This document shows, piece by piece, positions 5,271 to 7,473 of a stretch of 7,473 nt of DNA. A model generated the notes under the pieces. The model ran no database searches. It saw only the letters and a list, made by a program, of their open reading frames with translations, and was not told the DNA's origin. The translations under genes and the position numbers were made by a program. Origin of the DNA: DATBMA01 sp036555105 (GTDB lineage: Bacteria; Actinomycetota; Acidimicrobiia; Spongiisociales; ZC4RG35); the NCBI GenBank assembly GCA_036555105.1, contig DATBMA010000084.1, positions 1-7,473 of the forward strand, in the 5' to 3' direction. Numbering within the stretch: position 1 is the stretch's first letter; every line of letters begins with the position of its first letter.

Positions 5271-6585
5271 AGGGCCGGGGCGTCTGCCCTGGCGACGACG
5301 GTGTCCGCTGGGTCGTGAGTGGGCCCGAGCGGATGTGGGATTCCTTGCTCGACCCCGTGTCCTTTCCCGCCATGGACATGAGGGCGGGTAGGGGAATCGG
5401 ACGCCCGGGCAGGAGCACGTTCCAGTAGATCCACTTGAACATCAGCTTCCCCCAGTGGTTCAGCCCGGTCTCTTTCAAGAGGGAGAAGGGGCCGAGCACG
5501 GGCAGGGGGTACTTGCCAGGGAGCGGCTCCGTGTCGTAGTTGAAGTCGATGAGCAGCGCTTTCCCGCTGCCTGCCTCGACATAGCAGTTGGCGTGCCCGT
5601 CGAAACGCTCGGTCATGGGCCGGCCTTGGATGTGGGCGAGGAAGTTGTCCACGAAGCATTCGACGGCGAAGTGGGCTACCGAGCCCGCCTTGGAGGTGGG
5701 AAGGTCGGCGGCGTCGCCTATGGCGAAGATGTTGTCGTAGCGAGTGGAGAGGAAGGTCTCCTTGTCCACCGCCACGTAGTTGAGCTCGTCGCCCAGTCCG
5801 CTCCGCGCCACGAACTCGGCCCCCATGTTGAGGGGAACGGTGACCAAGAGGTCGAAGGGCACCGCCCGCTCATCGAACGAGATGATGGCCTTCGACTCGT
5901 TGTCGACCCGCTCGATCAGGAAGTCGGTCTCGAGCTGGATCCGGCGGGACTGCAGCATTCCTCCGAGGCGCCGCGAAGCGATCGGCTTGGTGAAAGCACC
6001 GTCAAGCGGGGTGACGAAGATGATCTCGACCCGGTCCCGGGTGTTCCGCCGGCGGAAGTAGTCGTCGGCCAGGAAGGCGAACTCGAGCGGCGCCACCGGG
6101 CACTTGATCGGCATCTCGGTGATGTGTACGACCAGCCGCCCGCCTTCCCATGCGGACAACTTGGCGGCCAGGGCGGTGGCCCCAGCCAGCGTGTAGAACT
6201 CGTGGACGCTCTTACCCCATTCCCCGCCGAGCATCCCCTCGGTTTGGTCGGGACGCGGGGTGGTGCCGGTGGCGATGACCAGCTGGTCGTAGGCGAGCCG
6301 CCGTCCGTCTTGGAGCAATACCGCCGACTCTTCGGGGAGAACGCGGTCGATCTCACCTGTCACGATCTCGACTCCGCTCGCAATCAGCTGGCGGCGTGGC
6401 CGGGTGACCTCTTTCGGTTCGTAGTCGCCGAAGGGGATGAAGAGGAATCCCGGCTGATACTGGTGCTGATCGTCCCGGTCCACGACGGTGATGTCCCATT
6501 CCGCCGGGTCCAGGCGCGGTCGCAGCTTGTTCACCACCGTCGTCCCGGCGGTACCGGCGCCCAGCACCAGCAGCTTCCTGCTCAT
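5269..6585 (-). CDS. SQR-like FAD/NAD(P)-binding oxidoreductase
   Basis: This 438-residue flavoprotein is of the sulfide:quinone oxidoreductase / flavocytochrome c sulfide dehydrogenase family, which oxidises sulfide and passes electrons to quinone or cytochrome. Seen: the FAD-binding Rossmann motif VLGAGTAGTTVV (7-18) with the acidic strand end VVDRDDQHQYQPGFLFIPFG (34-53); the ATG segment LVIATGTTPRPDQ (102-114); KCPVAPLEFAF (161-171), with C162 at the place of a conserved redox cysteine; the second FAD motif DNIFAIGDAADLPTSKAGSVAHFA (284-307); and a C-terminal KLMFKWIYWNVLLPGRPIPLP (380-400), resembling the amphipathic membrane-anchoring helix of SQRs. C310 and C334 are the only other cysteines. 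The SQR cysteine near residue 128 is not obvious (SVHEFYT), so the substrate may be other than sulfide. The last 35 residues are a low-complexity tail. The ATG at 6585 begins right at the Rossmann strand; upstream codons are antisense to the cyclase gene. It is the first gene of the operon. Confidence 0.87.
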   Translation of the reverse strand: MSRKLLVLGAGTAGTTVVNKLRPRLDPAEWDITVVDRDDQHQYQPGFLFIPFGDYEPKEVTRPRRQLIASGVEIVTGEIDRVLPEESAVLLQDGRRLAYDQLVIATGTTPRPDQTEGMLGGEWGKSVHEFYTLAGATALAAKLSAWEGGRLVVHITEMPIKCPVAPLEFAFLADDYFRRRNTRDRVEIIFVTPLDGAFTKPIASRRLGGMLQSRRIQLETDFLIERVDNESKAIISFDERAVPFDLLVTVPLNMGAEFVARSGLGDELNYVAVDKETFLSTRYDNIFAIGDAADLPTSKAGSVAHFAVECFVDNFLAHIQGRPMTERFDGHANCYVEAGSGKALLIDFNYDTEPLPGKYPLPVLGPFSLLKETGLNHWGKLMFKWIYWNVLLPGRPIPLPALMSMAGKDTGSSKESHIRSGPLTTQRTPSSPGQTPRP

Positions 6586-6592
6586 AACAGGC

Positions 6593-6598
6593 AACGTA
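6593..6598 (-). promoter_or_regulatory. putative -10 box (TACGTT), leaderless promoter of the sulfur operon
   Basis: Minus-strand TACGTT followed by 7 nt leads directly to the ATG at 6585, which has no ribosome binding site. The arrangement matches the TACGCT box before the nitroreductase gene. No clear -35 is present, so an activator may be needed. Confidence 0.45.
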
Positions 6599-6630
6599 TC
6601 GATCCGCCCCCTGTTAGGGGAGGGGAGTCC

Positions 6631-6648
6631 GTCACATCTGACTGTGAC
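6631..6648. promoter_or_regulatory. inverted repeat GTCACA-N6-TGTGAC, candidate operator
   Basis: GTCACA (6631-6636) and TGTGAC (6643-6648) are exact reverse complements separated by 6 nt. The repeat lies near the middle of the 117-nt gap between the divergent flavoprotein and cyclase starts, about 54 bp from one and 63 bp from the other. The half-sites resemble the TGTGA/TCACA halves of CRP sites but are in the inside-out order. A further TCACG lies at 6659-6663. A dimeric regulator could bind here and affect both genes; its identity is unknown. Confidence 0.4.
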
Positions 6649-6690
6649 CATCTCCCCGTCACGCGCAGGCTGGTGTAACCGGGCCATGCG

Positions 6691-6696
6691 TACGCT
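6691..6696 (+). promoter_or_regulatory. putative -10 box (TACGCT), leaderless promoter of the cyclase gene
   Basis: TACGCT is followed by 6 nt and then the GTG at 6703, which has no ribosome binding site. The hexamer is identical to that before the nitroreductase gene. No good -35 is seen at the expected distance. Confidence 0.45.
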
Positions 6697-6702
6697 TCGA
6701 TC

Positions 6703-7473
6703 GTGAAGGACAAGCCGAATCCCACCCCCGGCACCGAGGAGTGGTGGCGCTGGACCCTGACCGAGCCCGGTGCTCATTTCGAGCCGATGCGGCCCTACTT
6801 CCTCCGTATTCCGAGCGCCCCCCATTGCAAGCTGTGCGGCGCCCCCTTCAAGGGTTTCGGCGGTGCGGTGATGGGACGGATGGGCTTCCGCCCCTGGGAG
6901 AAGAACCCTTCGATCTGCAAGGCCTGCATCAACGCGATGAGCAAGCTTCCGGCGGGCGGGGCCGAGATCCCCTGCAGCCTCCTCTTCGCCGATGTTCGAG
7001 GATCGACCGGCCTGGCCGAGCACAGGACCCCGACCGAGTTCGCCGGCCTGCTGCACCGCTTCTACGCCGTCGGCAGCCAGGCGGTGATCGACGAAGGCGG
7101 GATCGTCGACAAGTACGTCGGTGACGAGGTGGTGGGGCTCTTCATCCCGGTGTACGCGGGAGAGCACCACGCCGCCCCCGCCATCCGGTGCGCCGGTCGG
7201 ATGTTGATGAAGACCGGGCACGGAACCAGCGACGGCCCATGGCTGGACATTGGGATCGGAGTCCACTCCGGTGTCGCCTTCGTGGGCTCGGTGGCGGTGG
7301 GAGGGGAGGTGGCCGATTTCACCGCCCTGGGCGACACGGTCAACGCCGCCGCCCGCCTGGCTTCGGCGGCCGGCCCAGGCGAGATCCTGATCAGCGAGGA
7401 GTCAATCGCCAACGCCGGAGGCGAAGCGAACTCGTTGGAACGCCGCGAGCTCGAGCTTCGAGGCCGTCAGGCC
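6703..7473 (+). CDS. class III adenylate/guanylate cyclase with N-terminal four-cysteine module (3' partial)
   Basis: The open frame from GTG 6703 runs off the right edge (257 residues visible). Residues about 40-80 hold CKLC (42-45) and CKAC (72-75), a CxxC-N26-CxxC pair that could bind zinc or an iron-sulfur cluster. The cyclase homology domain follows from about 90. The residues needed to make a cyclic nucleotide are present: metal-binding D97 in LFADVRGSTGL and D141 in DKYVGDEVV, the base-selecting K137 and D205 (ADFTALGD), and transition-state N214 and R218 in GDTVNAAARL. The Lys/Asp pair predicts ATP as substrate, hence cAMP. No membrane segment is visible, so the part seen is cytoplasmic; the missing C-terminus could carry further domains. 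I chose the GTG because the frame reads well from there and a TACGCT box sits 6 nt upstream. The gene is divergent from the sulfur operon. Confidence 0.88.
   Translation, partial: MKDKPNPTPGTEEWWRWTLTEPGAHFEPMRPYFLRIPSAPHCKLCGAPFKGFGGAVMGRMGFRPWEKNPSICKACINAMSKLPAGGAEIPCSLLFADVRGSTGLAEHRTPTEFAGLLHRFYAVGSQAVIDEGGIVDKYVGDEVVGLFIPVYAGEHHAAPAIRCAGRMLMKTGHGTSDGPWLDIGIGVHSGVAFVGSVAVGGEVADFTALGDTVNAAARLASAAGPGEILISEESIANAGGEANSLERRELELRGRQA

Noticed and set aside
6643..6663. Canonical CRP site TGTGA-N6-TCACA
   Set aside because: TGTGA and the next TCAC are 11 nt apart instead of 6, and the closer pair is in the inverted order, so it does not match the consensus.
5455..6678. Long plus-strand open frame of 407 codons opposite the flavoprotein gene
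   Set aside because: Antisense shadow: the minus strand carries clear FAD-binding motifs, while this frame has no recognisable domain and spurious composition.
6586..7266. N-terminal extension of the flavoprotein frame up to 7266
   Set aside because: It would be antisense to the cyclase's conserved catalytic motifs, and the Rossmann strand begins immediately after the ATG at 6585, as expected for the family.

Overview
The window reads as high-GC chromosomal DNA from an actinobacterium, most likely an uncultured or environmental lineage such as an acidimicrobiia-like group. This is inferred from the G/C-rich third positions, GTG starts, apparently leaderless promoters with a TAnnnT -10 box close to the start codon, a membrane protein with the FGLLP motif, and a class III cyclase with an N-terminal four-cysteine module. 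No species is identified. There are no rRNA or tRNA genes, transposases, integrases or CRISPR arrays.

Layout. (1) Positions 1-50 may hold the last codons of a rightward gene, convergent with a small nitroreductase (55-564, minus). (2) Divergent from the nitroreductase is a small antibiotic-biosynthesis-monooxygenase-like (ABM) protein (658-1029, plus). (3) Positions 1121-3100 (plus) encode a large membrane protein: signal anchor, NHL-type beta-propeller, then a multi-pass FGLLP-type membrane domain. Its stop codon lies inside the first copy of a 24-bp tandem repeat (six copies, 3080-3215), followed by a perfect 10-bp-stem hairpin (3236-3259). (4) From the right, an apparent sulfur-metabolism operon on the minus strand runs from 6585 to 4421: an SQR-like flavin oxidoreductase, a DsrC/TusE-like protein and a DsrE-family protein, with gaps of 11 and 15 nt. 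A LigD-type 3'-phosphoesterase fused to a degenerate ligase domain (3297-4373, minus) follows 47 nt downstream. (5) Divergent from this operon, and running off the right edge, is a class III adenylate/guanylate cyclase (6703 onward, plus).

How the genes may work together. The flavoprotein could oxidise sulfide or another reduced sulfur species and pass electrons to the membrane quinone pool. The DsrE and DsrC/TusE-like proteins could carry the sulfane sulfur as protein persulfides. The cyclase shares the intergenic region with this operon and has a CxxC...CxxC N-terminus, so a redox- or metal-responsive link between cAMP signalling and the sulfur operon is possible but unproven. The nitroreductase and ABM protein form a small divergent pair of the kind used in quinone or aromatic redox chemistry.

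Most unusual items: the LigD-like protein, whose ligase motifs are eroded at four separate sites while the phosphoesterase site is intact; the tandem repeat that swallows a stop codon; the DsrC-like protein with only the terminal cysteine; and several start codons sitting 6-7 nt after a TACGCT/TACGTT box.
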